A stretch of 64,000 nt of DNA from Fictibacillus phosphorivorans (GCF_007673525.1 NZ_VDZU01000001.1:1302001-1366000); one strand, 5' to 3'. Counted from the stretch's first letter, positions 21,284 through 30,463 are shown. Notes: a model not told the origin generated them from the letters alone. Translations and numbers: made by a program.

Positions 21284-21360
21284 ATGTTCCTACCTTTTTC
21301 TTGTTCTATTAAAACGAAAAAAGCATATGTTTTAGTAGATGATAGAGAGGAGCGGATGAA

Positions 21361-22356
21361 ATGAAACAAGAGATATCCATCTTGATCAATGGTAAAGAAA
21401 CGAACTATAGTGAAGACCAAACACCTGTTAACGAGCAACCCGTTCATAATGATGAGGTTGCTGCTGCCATCGAGGAAGTGAACAGAGGAGGATATACGAT
21501 CCTGGCAACTTCTCTCAAGAAACGTGAAAACTTTTTCAAAAGAAAGAACGGACATGTGATAAACAAGAGGACAAGCTTCCTTGTTCCGAACAGTGGGAAA
21601 GGCTTTCCTAAGCAAATTGTTGCAGCAATAATGGGGGCTATCGTTACGGGAACCATATTAGGGATATTAGTCTTAACGGTATTCTCTTCCGATATCACGG
21701 AAGCTGGAGATAAAGTGACCGAAACATCAGCAGTTGCTACAGAAAAAATAGCTGATTCTAGTAAATCTGTAACGATTAGACCGATCAAATTAGATTTTTC
21801 CGCACTGCAAGCGGGGGTCTTCTCTTCAAAGGATCGAGCTGAAAGTGTTGTAAAATCCATAGAAGAGAAAGGATTCTCAGCAGTTGTTTTTAAATCTGAA
21901 GAGAAGTATTCTGTTATCGTTGGCATTGGAAATGAGAAGCATCAATTAGATAAATTTAATGAAGCTTATCAAAAAGAAATGGATAAGCCACTCTTTAAAT
22001 CGCTCTCTTTTTCATTCGATCAATTAAAAACACCAACAAAGCTAGATGAAACCTATTTTACGAATGGTCAGATTCTACTTCAAAATACACTCACCCTTTC
22101 TCAGATGCCAGAAGCAAGTGGGTCTGGTCTTGATCGGACACTTAGTGATTTTAATAAGTGGAAAGAGTATGGAAAAGGGCAAAAAGGCAAGTGGAGTGAA
22201 AGTACAACGAAAGCAGCATCAGATTTTGAAAAGCAGCTTGAAGGTGCTTTTCTGGCGTTAAAGGATTCAAAAAAGGGAGAACTGAACTGGGCTTTTCAGC
22301 AAAAAGTAATGGATAGCCTGCAGTCATACACGAAGCTACTTGAAACATTAAAATAA
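21361..22356 (+). CDS. spoIIB: SpoIIB, SPOR-domain protein of the sporulation septum
   Basis: Assists engulfment and localises the SpoIIDMP complex at the septum. 331 residues, the same size as B. subtilis SpoIIB (about 332). A cytoplasmic N terminus (1-83) precedes one membrane helix (84-108); a SPOR-like peptidoglycan-binding domain lies at about 142-190, with the pattern QAGVFSSKDRAESVV and YSVIVGIG. The C-terminal half is helical. ATG 21361 follows GAGAGGAG. Sequence identity to B. subtilis SpoIIB is low; position before maf and domain order carry the call. Confidence 0.85.
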   Translation: MKQEISILINGKETNYSEDQTPVNEQPVHNDEVAAAIEEVNRGGYTILATSLKKRENFFKRKNGHVINKRTSFLVPNSGKGFPKQIVAAIMGAIVTGTILGILVLTVFSSDITEAGDKVTETSAVATEKIADSSKSVTIRPIKLDFSALQAGVFSSKDRAESVVKSIEEKGFSAVVFKSEEKYSVIVGIGNEKHQLDKFNEAYQKEMDKPLFKSLSFSFDQLKTPTKLDETYFTNGQILLQNTLTLSQMPEASGSGLDRTLSDFNKWKEYGKGQKGKWSESTTKAASDFEKQLEGAFLALKDSKKGELNWAFQQKVMDSLQSYTKLLETLK

Positions 22357-22392
22357 AAGGGCTGTTTCCATAAACTTTGTTGCTTTTGGGAG

Positions 22393-22480
22393 GAGTTAAT
22401 TTCCTTTCCAGTTGTTCGTTTTCCGTGGGGCAGGCGGTGGGCCACATCCGTACGTTTCACTCTTAAGTGTCTCACCTGTC
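22393..22480 (-). repeat. Palindromic intergenic repeat, copy 2 (truncated)
   Basis: Read on the minus strand it matches copy 6 (57750-57902) closely, including the ACTTAAGAGTGAAACGTAC apical part, but it ends after the GGTGAG arm, where another short inverted repeat follows (GTGTCTC/GAGACAC). The distal half of the element is missing. It lies in the spoIIB 3' region, upstream of the terminator at 22544-22578. The rest of the 22357-22735 gap holds no gene. Confidence 0.7.
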
Positions 22481-22543
22481 AAAGGAGACACGGCTTTGAA
22501 AGCAACAATATTTAAAAATAGAAGAAAAGAAACTAAAAAAATT

Positions 22544-22578
22544 AGGTATGCCTCAATTCTTGAGTCATACCTTTTTTA
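22544..22578 (+). terminator. Terminator downstream of spoIIB
   Basis: AGGTATG (22544-22550) pairs with CATACCT (22566-22572), with CTCAA/TTGAG inside and six T's after. Confidence 0.85.
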
Positions 22579-22735
22579 GTGTCTGACAAGTTTGGGTGTG
22601 ATCGTGTAAAACGTAATGTGTTGATTGATAGCTTTTAAGAATTTTGTCGGAATTCGTCAATGAATTTAATCATTTGCCCACATAAAATCCGGTAAAGAAC
22701 CGAAAAACTAATAGAAGTATGTTTTTCGGCGTAAT

Positions 22736-22764
22736 TTGTCTAATTTTAACAAGTTTGCTATTGT
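22736..22764 (+). promoter_or_regulatory. Candidate sigma-A promoter for maf-radC
   Basis: TTGTCT (22736-22741), 17 bp, TATTGT (22759-22764) with an extended TGC before the -10. Confidence 0.5.
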
Positions 22765-22812
22765 AAATCTGTACGTAACTATACACCAAAGAATTAGATG
22801 AAAGGTGATTAC

Positions 22813-23403
22813 ATGAAACGCCTCATATTAGCCTCTGCTTCACCTCGAAGATATGAACTTCTGTCATTAACGCTTCTTCCATTTGAAACGTATCCAAGTA
22901 CACTTGAAGAAAAAATGGATCTTTCCCTTACTCCAAGTCGATTGGTTGAATCACTGGCTGAACAGAAAGCTGCTGACATTTTTACTCAAAAACCAGATTG
23001 TGTGGTCTTAGGTGCAGATACAATTGTATCTTATCAGAATAATCGTCTTGGCAAACCGAAGGATCGGATTGAAGCTGCCGAAATGTTAAGGATGCTCTCA
23101 GGTCAAACACATGATGTTTACACGGGAGTCTGTTTAATAGATCAAACAAAAAAATTGATTTTCTCTGTTAAGACAAGTGTTACTTTCTACACTTTAGATG
23201 AAAATACGATTGATTGGTATTTAAACACCGGTGAACCATTTGATAAAGCTGGCAGTTATGGAATCCAAGGGTCTGGATCGCTATTAGTTGAAAAAATCGA
23301 TGGTGATTACTTCAATGTTGTAGGTTTACCGATTTCTAAGGTGGTTCGATCACTAAAAGATTTCGGATTTTCATTCACCGAGTCAGTCACGAAGACTGAA
23401 TAA
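22813..23403 (+). CDS. maf: Maf-family nucleotide pyrophosphatase
   Basis: Hydrolyses dTTP, UTP and modified pyrimidine nucleotides; overproduction blocks septation in B. subtilis. 196 residues. The family signatures are ASASPRRYELL at the N terminus, GADTIV in the middle (catalytic Asp) and KAGSYGIQG near 150. ATG 22813 has AAAGGTGAT upstream; an ATG at 22798 has no ribosome site. First gene of the maf-radC pair. Confidence 0.95.
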   Translation: MKRLILASASPRRYELLSLTLLPFETYPSTLEEKMDLSLTPSRLVESLAEQKAADIFTQKPDCVVLGADTIVSYQNNRLGKPKDRIEAAEMLRMLSGQTHDVYTGVCLIDQTKKLIFSVKTSVTFYTLDENTIDWYLNTGEPFDKAGSYGIQGSGSLLVEKIDGDYFNVVGLPISKVVRSLKDFGFSFTESVTKTE

Positions 23404-23417
23404 TAGGGGGGACGTAA

Positions 23418-24107
23418 GTGGTCACAAAGCCGCTTATGATAAAAGATTACCCATTACAGGAGAGGCCGCGAGAAAGACTTTTAAATGATGGTCCTGAAGC
23501 GCTCTCCAACTATGAATTGTTAGCTATTCTTTTAAGAACGGGTACGAAGCAAATGTCGGCTATCCAGCTTGCCCATCATATCATTCAGCAATTTGAAGGA
23601 TTAAGGCAGCTAAAAGAAGCAACAATTGGTGAATTGAAAGAGATCAACGGTATAGGATCTGCAAAAGCAGTGGAACTGATGGCTGCTATCGAGCTTGGAA
23701 AACGTATCAGCCGTCTTCAGTTTGAAGAAAGGTACACGATACGTTCACCTGAAGATGGAGCTCGATATCTAATGGATGAACTGCGTTTTTTACAGCAAGA
23801 ACACTTCGTTTGTTTGTATTTAAACACTAAAAATCAAGTGCTTTATAAAAAAACAGTATTTATAGGAAGTCTGAATACCTCTATTGTACATCCACGAGAA
23901 GTATTTAAAGAAGGCTTTAAACGCTCTAGTGCTTCAATCATCTGCTTTCATAATCATCCGAGCGGTGATCCTGCTCCTAGCAGGGAAGATATTGAAGTAA
24001 CAAAAAGATTAGTAGAGTGCGGAAAGATGTTGGGAATTGAAGTGTTAGATCACATCATAATCGGTGATCAAAGATACGTAAGTTTAAAAGAAAAAGGATA
24101 TGTTTAA
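23418..24107 (+). CDS. radC: RadC/YsxA family JAMM-domain protein
   Basis: 229 residues. A helix-hairpin-helix region (about 65-95, GEL..INGIGSAKA) precedes a JAB1/MPN (JAMM) metal-binding domain with HNH at 178-180 and Asp191, the H-x-H-x10-D pattern. Biochemical role unsettled; despite the name a direct DNA-repair function is not established. GTG 23418 follows a GGGGGG Shine-Dalgarno. The mreB promoter begins right at its stop codon. Confidence 0.93.
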   Translation: MVTKPLMIKDYPLQERPRERLLNDGPEALSNYELLAILLRTGTKQMSAIQLAHHIIQQFEGLRQLKEATIGELKEINGIGSAKAVELMAAIELGKRISRLQFEERYTIRSPEDGARYLMDELRFLQQEHFVCLYLNTKNQVLYKKTVFIGSLNTSIVHPREVFKEGFKRSSASIICFHNHPSGDPAPSREDIEVTKRLVECGKMLGIEVLDHIIIGDQRYVSLKEKGYV

Positions 24108-24109
24108 CA

Positions 24110-24139
24110 TTGTCTTTTGTTTCTTTTTTAGCGTATAAT
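24110..24139 (+). promoter_or_regulatory. Sigma-A promoter of mreB
   Basis: TTGTCT (24110-24115), 18 bp, TATAAT (24134-24139). Confidence 0.7.
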
Positions 24140-24179
24140 CAAACTTATGAGTTTTGCTTGATGAAAGGAGTCTACATAA

Positions 24180-25217
24180 ATGTTTGGTGGATTTTCAAGA
24201 GATTTAGGAATTGATTTAGGAACTGCAAACACACTTGTTTACGTGAAGGGCAAGGGTGTTGTTGTGCGTGAACCTTCCGTTGTTGCTTTGCGTACTGACA
24301 CAGGTTCAATTGAAGCAGTAGGTAATGCTGCTAAGAATATGATTGGACGTACTCCTGGTAATATCGTTGCCGTACGACCAATGAAAGATGGAGTTATTGC
24401 TGATTTTGAAACAACAGCTACAATGATGAAATATTTTATTCAGCAAGCCCAAAAAAACCGCTCTGTTTTCGCACGTAAACCTTATGTGATGGTCTGCGTA
24501 CCATCAGGAATTACTGCAGTTGAAAAACGAGCTGTAGAAGATGCGACTAAACAAGCCGGGGCTCGTGAAGCTTATACGATTGAAGAACCTTTTGCTGCAG
24601 CAATTGGTGCAGATCTTCCTGTATGGGAGCCAACAGGAAGCATGGTCGTTGATATCGGTGGAGGTACGACTGAAGTTGCAATTATTTCACTAGGTGGAAT
24701 TGTTACAAGCCAGTCAATCCGAATTGCTGGTGATGAAATGGATGACGCAATCATCGCATATATTAAGAAGACTTATAATCTTATGATTGGTGAAAGAACA
24801 GCTGAAACACTTAAACTAGAAGTCGGTTCAGCTGGTGCGCCTGATGGTATCGAGGATATGGACATCCGCGGTAGAGATTTGTTGACAGGTCTTCCAAAAA
24901 CGATTACGATTACGGCGGAAGAAGTTTCCAGTGCGTTGCGTGATACTGTTAATAGCATCATGGATGCTGTTAAAGTAACTCTTGAGAAAACACCACCTGA
25001 ACTTGCTGCTGACATTATGGATCGTGGTATTGTTCTAACTGGTGGAGGTGCTTTATTAAGAAACTTGGATAAAGTAATCAGTGAAGAGACGAAGATGCCT
25101 GTTATCGTGGCTGAGAACGCGTTGGATTGTGTAGCAGTTGGGACTGGCCGTGCGCTTGAAAACCTGCACCTTTTTAAATCCAAGGCTGGTATAACTTCTA
25201 GATCTAAATCCAAGTAA
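24180..25217 (+). CDS. mreB: Rod-shape actin homologue MreB
   Basis: Forms membrane-bound filaments that direct lateral wall synthesis. 345 residues, a few longer than usual because of a Ser/Lys-rich tail (GITSRSKSK). Actin-fold ATP motifs are [10 protein letters not shown] (phosphate 1), [12 protein letters not shown] (phosphate 2) and [11 protein letters not shown] (adenosine). Head of the mreBCD-minCD cluster, with AAAGGAG upstream of ATG 24180. Confidence 0.98.
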   Translation: MFGGFSRDLGIDLGTANTLVYVKGKGVVVREPSVVALRTDTGSIEAVGNAAKNMIGRTPGNIVAVRPMKDGVIADFETTATMMKYFIQQAQKNRSVFARKPYVMVCVPSGITAVEKRAVEDATKQAGAREAYTIEEPFAAAIGADLPVWEPTGSMVVDIGGGTTEVAIISLGGIVTSQSIRIAGDEMDDAIIAYIKKTYNLMIGERTAETLKLEVGSAGAPDGIEDMDIRGRDLLTGLPKTITITAEEVSSALRDTVNSIMDAVKVTLEKTPPELAADIMDRGIVLTGGGALLRNLDKVISEETKMPVIVAENALDCVAVGTGRALENLHLFKSKAGITSRSKSK

Positions 25218-25231
25218 GTAGGTGTATTTTC

Positions 25232-26104
25232 ATGCCACATTTTTTTTCGAATAAACGCCTTATCATTCTATTAGTCAGTATTATTATTCTAGTAGCTCTG
25301 ATTGGTTTTTCGATGAAAAAAAGGGAAAGCCTAACCTTACCTGAACAGTTTTTAAAAGATTCTGCAGGACTAACACAAACGATTTTCTATAAACCCGCTA
25401 ATACACTAGCGGGTTTCTTTGAGAATTTAGCTGAAATGAAGCAGCTCTACAAAGAGAATCAAATGTTAAAAGCTAGGTTAGATGAGTACGCAAAACTTTA
25501 TGTACAGTATGAGGAAGCTAAAAAAACAAACGAAACACTTAAAGCACAATTAGACAAAGAAGAAGATCTCACCGATTTTAAAGTGAGAGAAGCGACTGTG
25601 ATCGGCCGTTCCCCTGACCAATGGAATCAATTTATTTACATTAATAAAGGGGAAAAAGATGGTATTAAACCAAAGATGGCAGTCATTTCACCGCAAGGAT
25701 TTATTGGAAAAGTTACAAATGTGTCCTTGTTCCAATCAACGGTTCAGTTGATCAGTGATAATGATCGTACGAATCGTTTCTCTGCCATCGTTCAAGGTGA
25801 GAAGAATATCTTTGGAACGATCGAAGGTTATGATGCAAAAAAACAGGCGTTAGTGTTTAAAAAGATACCTGTAGATGCAAAGATCAAGAAAGGCCAAAAG
25901 GTCATTACTTCTGGTCTTGGGGATGTCTTTCCGCCCAACCTGCTCATCGGAGAAGTTATTGATATTGAACCAGATGAAGTTGGCCTAACGCAAACGGCTT
26001 ATTTAAAGCCTTCAGCAGATCTTTATGATATTGATCATGTGATGGTGCTTGAACGTGAAATGCCTGCAGTGGATGAAAGTTTAAGAGAAAAGGAGGAAGA
26101 ATGA
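25232..26104 (+). CDS. mreC: Rod-shape-determining protein MreC
   Basis: Bitopic elongasome protein linking MreB to the synthases. 290 residues: a membrane helix at about 9-28, a coiled coil at about 65-110 and the extracytoplasmic beta domain at about 115-270 with the conserved pattern ATVIGRSPDQWNQ and TSGLGDVFPPNL. ATG 25232; its stop overlaps the start of mreD. Confidence 0.97.
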   Translation: MPHFFSNKRLIILLVSIIILVALIGFSMKKRESLTLPEQFLKDSAGLTQTIFYKPANTLAGFFENLAEMKQLYKENQMLKARLDEYAKLYVQYEEAKKTNETLKAQLDKEEDLTDFKVREATVIGRSPDQWNQFIYINKGEKDGIKPKMAVISPQGFIGKVTNVSLFQSTVQLISDNDRTNRFSAIVQGEKNIFGTIEGYDAKKQALVFKKIPVDAKIKKGQKVITSGLGDVFPPNLLIGEVIDIEPDEVGLTQTAYLKPSADLYDIDHVMVLEREMPAVDESLREKEEE

Positions 26105-26622
26105 TGAAAAAAGTCTTTCTTCCTTTTCTTATCTATTTAGCTTTTATAAGTGAAAGCTCTTTAGTACAAGCTTTCTTGCCTCAGGATAATAGTATGGATT
26201 GGCAGCTGGTTCCTCGTTTTTCAATGGTATTAATCTTGTTTGTTGCCATATATGTAAACACGACATACGGACTTTTGTATGGTCTTGCTTTCGGTCTGCT
26301 AACTGACCTTTTGTATACAGACATCATTGGTGTGTATTTGTTTTCAATGGCTGCTACAGCATACATTACATCAATTTTTTCAAGATATTTATTTGGGAAC
26401 TTGATCGTGACTTTGCTTCTGTCCGTAGTAGGGGTTTCCATTTTAGAGTTTTTTGTATACGGTTTGAACAGTCTTATAGGGATCAGTACTCAGATGTTAG
26501 ATGTATTCCTGTATAAAAGATTGTTGCCTACCCTCATCTTAAACGGTTTCTTTGCGATACTCATTTATTATCCGTTTGTAAAGCAGTTGAACCAAATAAA
26601 GGATACTCTAAAAGAAAACTAA
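26101..26622 (+). CDS. mreD: Rod-shape-determining protein MreD
   Basis: 173-residue integral membrane protein with about five or six helices, no charged catalytic motif. Elongasome partner of MreC. ATG 26101 (or 26104) follows AAAAGGAGGAAG at the end of mreC, with a 4-base overlap, so the two are co-translated. Confidence 0.95.
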   Translation: MMKKVFLPFLIYLAFISESSLVQAFLPQDNSMDWQLVPRFSMVLILFVAIYVNTTYGLLYGLAFGLLTDLLYTDIIGVYLFSMAATAYITSIFSRYLFGNLIVTLLLSVVGVSILEFFVYGLNSLIGISTQMLDVFLYKRLLPTLILNGFFAILIYYPFVKQLNQIKDTLKEN

Positions 26623-26679
26623 CTTCTGCAAAGAGGAATTTAGACCTAGCTGTCGAATGTTAGTACGTTGAGGTGAACA

Positions 26680-27363
26680 ATGGCAATGGTACAAAAACTC
26701 CAGCACAACGTTACAATTAAAGGAACAAAAGACGGCCTCGTTTTATTGTTGGATGATAAGTGTTCCTTCGATCTATTAGTCGAGGAGCTTAATGATAAAT
26801 TAACCGCCGGAAGCAGCCAGATGTTAAACGGCCCTGTCATATCCGTTAAAGTAAAAGCAGGGAATCGTTATTTGACAGCTGAACAAAAAGAGAAATTAAT
26901 AGAAGTTCTTAAACAAAAAGAAAATCTTAACTTAGATCATATTGAATCAGAGGTTATCACGAAAGCTGAAGCCGAAGAGATGAGAAAAGATGCTCAAGTT
27001 GTAACTGTTTCAAAAGTCGTCAGATCAGGTCAGGTGCTTGATATTCAAGGAGACCTGCTTCTGATTGGCGACGTTAATCCGGGAGCAACAGTTATGGCAA
27101 CAGGAAACATTTATATTCTTGGTTCGCTAAAAGGGATCGCTCACTGCGGCACGAAAGGCAACGAAGAAGCGATCATTGCAGCATCCGTAATGAAACCTTC
27201 TCAACTCAGGATTGCTCACCATATTAATAGAGCGCCAGACTCTTATCCCGAACTAGGAAATGAGATGGAGTTTGCTTACATATCCAATGAAGAAAAACAG
27301 ATTCGTATTGATCGAATCAGTGCTGTTCATCGACTAAGACCGAAACTGAACAGTTTGCTATAG
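26680..27363 (+). CDS. minC: Septum site-determining protein MinC
   Basis: Inhibitor of FtsZ ring formation, recruited by MinD. 227 residues: N-terminal domain (about 1-100) acting on FtsZ, and C-terminal beta-helix (about 120-225) with RSGQVLDIQGDLLLIGDVNPGA, cited here only by its ends near 115 and 136, and the GxxxIxGxxxG-type repeats typical of MinC. ATG 26680 follows GAGGTG. Directly upstream of minD. Confidence 0.97.
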   Translation: MAMVQKLQHNVTIKGTKDGLVLLLDDKCSFDLLVEELNDKLTAGSSQMLNGPVISVKVKAGNRYLTAEQKEKLIEVLKQKENLNLDHIESEVITKAEAEEMRKDAQVVTVSKVVRSGQVLDIQGDLLLIGDVNPGATVMATGNIYILGSLKGIAHCGTKGNEEAIIAASVMKPSQLRIAHHINRAPDSYPELGNEMEFAYISNEEKQIRIDRISAVHRLRPKLNSLL

Positions 27364-27378
27364 AAAGGGGAATGAAGC

Positions 27379-28173
27379 ATGGGAGAAGCGATAGTCATAA
27401 CGTCTGGGAAAGGTGGAGTCGGTAAAACGACGACTTCTGCCAATTTAGGTACTGCTCTAGCTCTTTCTGGAAAAAAAGTTTGTCTTGTAGATACAGATAT
27501 CGGGTTGAGAAACTTGGATGTATTGATGGGACTTGAGAATCGCATCATCTATGATCTTGTTGATGTTGCAGAAGAACGCTGCAAGCTTAAACAAGCATTA
27601 ATAAAAGATAAGCGCTTTGAGTGTTTGTACCTGCTCCCAGCAGCTCAAACAAAAGATAAATCTTCCATTACCCCTGAACAAGTTAAAAAGATCGTTCAGG
27701 AATTAAAGCAAGATTATGATTATGTGATTATTGACTGTCCTGCAGGTATTGAACAAGGTTTCAAGAATGCCATTGCAGGTGCAGATAAATCAATTGTTGT
27801 AACGAACCCTGAAACTGCTTCTATGCGTGATGCTGACCGCATTATCGGGCTATTAGAGCAGGAGGATATGGAACCGCCTAAACTTATTGTGAATCGTCTT
27901 CGTAATCATCTTGCCAAGAACGGTGATATGTTAGATGTTGATGAGATCGTCTCGGTACTTTCCATCGAACTCCTTGGAGTCGTGATTGACGATGAGAACG
28001 TGATCAAAGCTGCGAACAAAGGTGAACCCGTTGCGTTACAGCCTGACTCGAAGGCTTCAATTGCGTACCGCAATATCGCTAGAAGAATTTTAGGTGAGTC
28101 TGTTCCACTTCTATCTTTAGAAGAAGACAAAGGTTTCTTTGGAAAGATCAAAACATTATTAGGTATGAAATAA
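27379..28173 (+). CDS. minD: Septum site-determining ATPase MinD
   Basis: ParA/MinD-family ATPase that binds the membrane in its ATP form and recruits MinC to cell poles. 264 residues. The deviant Walker A GKGGVGKT is at 10-17, and the amphipathic membrane-targeting helix is at the C terminus (GFFGKIKTLLGMK). AAAGGGG precedes ATG 27379. End of the mre-min cluster; a terminator starts at its stop codon. Confidence 0.98.
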   Translation: MGEAIVITSGKGGVGKTTTSANLGTALALSGKKVCLVDTDIGLRNLDVLMGLENRIIYDLVDVAEERCKLKQALIKDKRFECLYLLPAAQTKDKSSITPEQVKKIVQELKQDYDYVIIDCPAGIEQGFKNAIAGADKSIVVTNPETASMRDADRIIGLLEQEDMEPPKLIVNRLRNHLAKNGDMLDVDEIVSVLSIELLGVVIDDENVIKAANKGEPVALQPDSKASIAYRNIARRILGESVPLLSLEEDKGFFGKIKTLLGMK

Positions 28174-28202
28174 GCATCGGCTTCGCGCTGATGCTTTTTT
28201 TC
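28172..28202 (+). terminator. Terminator of mreBCD-minCD
   Basis: AAGCATC (28172-28178) pairs with GATGCTT (28190-28196) around a TTCG-containing loop; seven T's follow. Confidence 0.88.
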
Positions 28203-28223
28203 TTGGCTTTATTGCTCTGTAGA

Positions 28224-28372
28224 TTTTGAAAGCTGTTGATTTCCATTTCAGGATGCTCGCTTTCCGCGGGGTGATCGGTGAGCCACTTGCCGCTTTGCGC
28301 CTCTAAGTGTCTCACCTGACCGCTCGTCCCGCAGGAGTCTCGCACCTTACACTCCAATCACCTTGTCAAAGA
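28224..28372 (-). repeat. Palindromic intergenic repeat, copy 3
   Basis: Minus-strand copy of the family. Its ends read TCTTTGACAAGG and CTTTCAAAA on the minus strand. In the inner stem it has GGTGAGACACTT pairing with AAGTGGCTCACC, where copies 1, 4, 5 and 7 have CTCCT with AGGAG or AGGGG: a paired change. Confidence 0.85.
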
Positions 28373-28614
28373 TGTTTTTTTAAAAACTTTTTAACACATG
28401 CTTTGTTGTTTCTAAATGCTGATTTACTTTTCATGATGCTTGTTTTTAAACCTTGAGCCATCTCGGATTTAGGTGTGGAAAAGCATCTGTGCTCCCAAAC
28501 CCACAAGAGAGAGCTTTCTTTTCGCATACCCTATGAGAAGCTAGAAAAGTGGTGTTGCACTATATATCGTCCATTCAAGTTGACTCAAGAAGTTTTGTTT
28601 TTTTTGCTACATTT
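28373..28614. other. Spacer between two oppositely oriented repeats, no gene seen
   Basis: 242 bp of AT-rich sequence enclosed by repeat copies 3 and 4. No open frame with a ribosome binding site, no hairpin with a T-tract and no promoter pair was seen. The longer open frame running out of it into copy 4 has no Shine-Dalgarno and its second half is repeat translation. Confidence 0.5.
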
Positions 28615-28752
28615 GCAAGTTGATTGGAGCGGAAGGTTGCCGACTCCTATGGGACGAGCGCTCAGGTGGAGACTCCTAACGGCGCGAAGCGGCAGGAGGC
28701 TCACCGGTCGCCCCATGGAAAGCGCGCAACCTGGAGCGGAAATCAACTTACT
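28615..28752 (+). repeat. Palindromic intergenic repeat, copy 4 (subfamily 1)
   Basis: Nearly identical to copy 1 (3889-4030): CCGACTCCTATGGGACGAGC and CGCCCCATGGAAAGCG are shared. The terminal GTTGATT (28619-28625) and AATCAAC pair. It stands head to head with copy 3 and ends about 45 bp before the sigma-E promoter of spoIVFA. Confidence 0.87.
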
Positions 28753-28797
28753 CTCAATAACGATTTATCTGAAGCAGTAATCTTCTAGACCATTTAC

Positions 28798-28826
28798 TCA
28801 TATCTCCAACGGACAAGTCATAGGAT
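28798..28826 (+). promoter_or_regulatory. Sigma-E promoter for spoIVFA-spoIVFB
   Basis: TCATATC (28798-28804), 14 bp, CATAGGAT (28819-28826), the same geometry as the spoVID promoter. The B. subtilis spoIVF operon is known to be sigma-E dependent. Confidence 0.7.
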
Positions 28827-28857
28827 GTACATATATGAGAAAAATGGAGGAACGGTT

Positions 28858-29589
28858 ATGAAAAATAGAGCAGATGAAATCCGGAAGAAGTACGGTAATA
28901 TTTCTAAGAACGGCAGTTCAAAAGAAAGTAGTAGCTCGGTTATCCCATCCAGGGACGTACCGGAAAAATCTCATCCTCTATTCAACCGTCATGCTATGTT
29001 AATGCAGATCATGTTTTCTATTATCTTATTCTTAATTGTAGGAATCGCTTTTAAGAATAATAATGATCATACCGTACAAGCACAAAAGTTTATCAAGCAC
29101 GTCTATCAAGATGAGTTTCAGTTTGCGGCAGCAAAAGATTGGTATGAAGATAAGTTCGGAAAACCATTAGCTTTATTTCCAAAAGATAAGCTACAGAAAG
29201 AGAAGAAAACGGAAGAAGTCAGTGAAGTATTTGCTGTTCCCGCAGATGGAAAGGTGTATGAGACGTTCAGTACGAACGGCAAAGGAATCGTGATAGAAAC
29301 GGGCAAAGAAGAAGCTGTTGAAACATCGAAAAGTGGTTACATTGTTTATGCTGGAAAAAAAGAAGACTTGGGTTATACCGTAATCATTCAACACTCGGAT
29401 GAACAAGAATCGTGGTATGGAGAACTTAAAGAGATTGATAAATCCATAAAGCTATACAATTATGTAGAAAGCGGTACACGATTGGGTAAAGTATCCGGAA
29501 GTAAAGATGGGAAGTCGGGTAAATTTTACTTTGCGATTAAAAAAGACAAGAGTTTTATAGATCCTAGCAAGGTGATTGATATTGATTAA
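28858..29589 (+). CDS. spoIVFA: SpoIVFA, inhibitor and anchor of the SpoIVFB protease
   Basis: Mother-cell protein in the outer forespore membrane that holds SpoIVFB inactive until the SpoIVB signal. 243 residues: a basic cytoplasmic N terminus starting MKNRADEIRKKYG, one membrane helix (about 50-68), then a degenerate LytM/M23-like domain (about 120-240). ATG 28858 is chosen because GGAGG lies upstream and because an earlier ATG at 28825 would sit in the sigma-E -10 element. The end overlaps spoIVFB by 8 bases. Confidence 0.93.
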   Translation: MKNRADEIRKKYGNISKNGSSKESSSSVIPSRDVPEKSHPLFNRHAMLMQIMFSIILFLIVGIAFKNNNDHTVQAQKFIKHVYQDEFQFAAAKDWYEDKFGKPLALFPKDKLQKEKKTEEVSEVFAVPADGKVYETFSTNGKGIVIETGKEEAVETSKSGYIVYAGKKEDLGYTVIIQHSDEQESWYGELKEIDKSIKLYNYVESGTRLGKVSGSKDGKSGKFYFAIKKDKSFIDPSKVIDID

Positions 29590-30433
29590 AATAATAATGG
29601 AATTCATACGAAAAATAAAGATTAATCCTGCCTTTTGGGTTGTCATTTTCGGTGCAGTCTATACGGGGCATTTTAGGGAGATTATCGTATGGTTTTTCGT
29701 CGTTCTTATTCATGAGATGGGTCATTTTGCTGGTGCCCGTCTTTTTAATTGGAGAGTTTCAAGAATAGATCTACTTCCTTTCGGCGGCGCTGCCGTAGTT
29801 GAAGAACATGGAACACGCCCGATTCACGAAGAAGTTTGGGTAGCGGTTCTTGGCCCGTTACAGCATATTTGGCTTACGGGAGTCGCCTATATCTTAAGTC
29901 AAGCTAACCTTATCTCTCCTGATGATTTTTATTGGTTTTTTCTTTTAAACCTAACCCTATTTTTATTTAACCTTCTTCCAATTTGGCCACTCGATGGTGG
30001 AAAGATAATATTTGCACTTGTATCGAAATGGCTTCCATACAAAGATGCACAACAGAAATTTTTAATAGGTTCTGGTGCTTTGTTGGTAATCGGCAGCGCA
30101 TGGCAGCTTTCTTTACAACCTTCACATTTGAACCTTTGGGTAATCTGTCTTTTCTTAGGCTTAGCTCATATTTTGGAATGGCGCAGCAGACATTATGTAT
30201 TTATGCGGTTCTTGTTGAACAGAATGCAGCAATCAAACATAAAAGGTACCCGTACGATTATCGTACCTCCAACATGGTCGCTTTCAAAAGTTACTCATCA
30301 CTTGGTAAAAGGAGTTACGCATTCTATCGTCATTAAAAATTTTAATCTTACAACGATCAATGAAAAGCAACTTTTAGAAGCTTATTTTCATAATCATTCT
30401 CCTGAGTGTGCAATCGGAAAAGTTTTTCGTTAG
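29582..30433 (+). CDS. spoIVFB: SpoIVFB, intramembrane site-2 metalloprotease
   Basis: Cleaves pro-sigma-K within the membrane during sporulation. About 283 residues with six membrane helices. The zinc motif HEMGH is at 44-48 and the second zinc ligand is Asp138 in PIWPLDGGK; a cytoplasmic CBS-like region forms the C terminus. TTG 29582 lies at the right distance from AAGGTGAT at 29569-29576 and overlaps the spoIVFA stop, which fits translational coupling; ATG 29597 is an alternative. Confidence 0.94.
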   Translation: MIKIIMEFIRKIKINPAFWVVIFGAVYTGHFREIIVWFFVVLIHEMGHFAGARLFNWRVSRIDLLPFGGAAVVEEHGTRPIHEEVWVAVLGPLQHIWLTGVAYILSQANLISPDDFYWFFLLNLTLFLFNLLPIWPLDGGKIIFALVSKWLPYKDAQQKFLIGSGALLVIGSAWQLSLQPSHLNLWVICLFLGLAHILEWRSRHYVFMRFLLNRMQQSNIKGTRTIIVPPTWSLSKVTHHLVKGVTHSIVIKNFNLTTINEKQLLEAYFHNHSPECAIGKVFR

Positions 30434-30463
30434 AATAGAATACAGAGCGAAAAACAGGGAGAC

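Noticed and set aside
28475..28780. Open frame of 101 codons before spoIVFA
   Set aside because: No Shine-Dalgarno, and its second half is repeat copy 4 in translation.
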